Below, piece by piece: positions 5,833 to 6,769 of a stretch of 6,769 nt of DNA. Both the position numbers and the translations under genes were made by a program. The stretch is taken from NCBI GenBank assembly GCA_021828925.1, contig JAJZCT010000188.1, positions 1 to 6,769 on the forward strand. The letters run 5' to 3'. The stretch is from Planctomycetota bacterium. Lineage in GTDB: Bacteria > Planctomycetota > Phycisphaerae > WQYP01. The notes beneath the pieces were generated by a model, which was not told where the DNA came from, made no database searches, and worked only from the letters and a program-made list of their open reading frames with translations. Within the stretch, counting starts at the first letter, position 1; each line of letters opens with the position of its first letter.

Positions 5833-6769
5833 TGATCCATAGTAGAACGTATCGAAGTGTAAATGTCCAGAAGGTGGAGATATCGTCCATTCTGGCGGGC
5901 CGGGACGGGCAAGCTGCCGTGGTGGGCGTAGATGTGGGCAAGGAGAAATTGTATCTGGTGATACGCTGGTCAGACGGTCGGACGGAACGACCGGTGGTGG
6001 TATCGCAACCGGAGGAACTGGGTCTGGCGATAGAATTTATACAAGCTGTAGCAGCAAATCGGGATTTGCGCGTGGCCATGGAACCATCGGGGACGTATGG
6101 CGATGTGTTCAGATATGCGTGTCATAAGGCGGCCCTGCCGGTAGAGCGGGTATCTCCGGTGGCATCGAATCGGCACGCGGAAGTGTACGATGGCGTACCC
6201 AGCCAGCATGATGGCAAGGATGCGGGTGTAATAGCGGAATTGTGCGGGATCGGCAAATCTGCACCCTGGCCATGGCATGATGCCAGCGAACAGGATCAGC
6301 TTCTGGCATCGCATGCGGCATTGATAGCAAACCATCAGGAAGAGGTCAATGCCTGGCGTGGACGATTGGAGGGGAAGCTGGCGCGGCATTGGCCTGAGGT
6401 ATTATCGCTTCTGGCCTTGGATAGTACGACGTTGCTGGAGTTACTGATCCACTATCAGTCGCCGGCGAAGCTGGCGGAGGATGACCAGGCCCAGAAGCTT
6501 CTGGCGGAATGGGGTGGTCCGCTGCTGAAGCCGGAGAAGATCCAAGCGGTCCTACAAAGCGCCCGGAAGACGAAGGGTATTCCGGTGGGGGTTGGGGAAG
6601 GCTACCATATGGTGGAAATAGCCCGGCAGTTGCTGGGAAGTAAGCGGCAATTGGAAAGGCACCATCGTGAATTGGAAAAGCTCGGTGCGGGCATAAGTGC
6701 CGTGGGGTTGGCGGGCGAAGCCTTGGGCAAAGCGACGGTGGCGGTGTTACACGCTAGAGCGCTGCCACG
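5832..6769 (+). CDS. IS110-family transposase, DEDD type (3' end outside window)
   Basis: The frame is open to the window end with 312 complete codons visible. The N-terminal RuvC-like DEDD domain has VVGVDVGKEKLYLVI with D34, AMEPSGTYGDVFR with E84, and YDGVPSQHDGKDAGVIAEL with D127 and D130, so all four metal-binding acidic residues are present. A helical linker follows, and the start of the C-terminal Transposase_20 region (VGLAGEALGKATVAVLHARA) lies at the end. The part carrying the catalytic serine is outside. The TTG at 5832 is chosen because AGGAGGT precedes it by seven bases and the next residues (IHSRTYRSVNVQKV) match the start I recall for this subfamily. The frame extends to an ATG at 5733, which would translate the upstream RNA structure. 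The enzyme catalyses RNA-guided recombination of its element. No frameshift was seen. Confidence 0.9.
   Translation, partial: MIHSRTYRSVNVQKVEISSILAGRDGQAAVVGVDVGKEKLYLVIRWSDGRTERPVVVSQPEELGLAIEFIQAVAANRDLRVAMEPSGTYGDVFRYACHKAALPVERVSPVASNRHAEVYDGVPSQHDGKDAGVIAELCGIGKSAPWPWHDASEQDQLLASHAALIANHQEEVNAWRGRLEGKLARHWPEVLSLLALDSTTLLELLIHYQSPAKLAEDDQAQKLLAEWGGPLLKPEKIQAVLQSARKTKGIPVGVGEGYHMVEIARQLLGSKRQLERHHRELEKLGAGISAVGLAGEALGKATVAVLHARALP

Larger units (their letters stand above)
5657..6769 (+). mobile_element. IS110-family insertion sequence, left part (truncated by window end)
   Basis: The element contains a DEDD-type transposase reading into the window end and a structured non-coding region directly upstream. 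IS110 elements normally have no long terminal inverted repeats and little or no target duplication, so the left boundary cannot be read from the sequence. It must lie between about 5376 and 5657, since the minus-strand gene promoter reaches 5413. The start given here is simply the first base of the structured region. The upstream position of that region fits the IS110 group rather than the IS1111 group, whose guide RNA lies downstream of the transposase. Confidence 0.75.

Overview
The window looks like chromosomal accessory DNA from a GC-rich bacterium, most likely a member of the Planctomycetota. That assignment is an inference. It rests on remembered resemblance of the antitoxin-like regulator, the IS110-type transposase and the integrase-tail-like ORF to planctomycete proteins, and on many membrane proteins with no recognisable family. 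No rRNA, tRNA or CRISPR array was seen.

Positions 1-1552 read rightwards. First comes the 3' end of an unidentified CDS, joined by an ATGA overlap to a small three-helix membrane protein (144-527). A second small three-helix membrane protein follows (553-924). Next is a fragment resembling the C-terminus of a RelE/ParE-type toxin, without its N-terminal part. Three bases later begins an apparently intact XRE-type antitoxin (1166-1552). This looks like a decayed toxin-antitoxin pair in which the antitoxin outlived the toxin.

Positions 1553-2909 hold a 366-base gap and then a 329-residue membrane protein (1920-2909). It consists of two similar halves of about 154 residues, each with a PRWGFP motif. 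Positions 2910-4043 are nearly gene-free. They carry several inverted and direct repeats and, on the minus strand, a 97-residue ORF that resembles the C-terminal tail of planctomycete tyrosine recombinases but lacks any catalytic domain. This may be the scar of an old integrated element.

Positions 4044-5360 (minus strand) encode a 438-residue protein with two membrane helices, a coiled-coil and proline-rich linker, and four TPR-like helical hairpins repeated at exactly 55 residues. It has a good sigma70-type promoter and a strong ribosome binding site.

Positions of about 5657-6769 are the left part of an IS110-family insertion sequence, cut off by the window end. The DEDD catalytic residues of the transposase are all present. 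Directly upstream, at 5657-5832, two consecutive modules fold as outer stem, internal loop and apical hairpin. That is the architecture of an IS110 bridge RNA (target-binding and donor-binding loops). The second module contains the transposase ribosome binding site and ends at its likely TTG start codon. This is the most interesting signal in the window.
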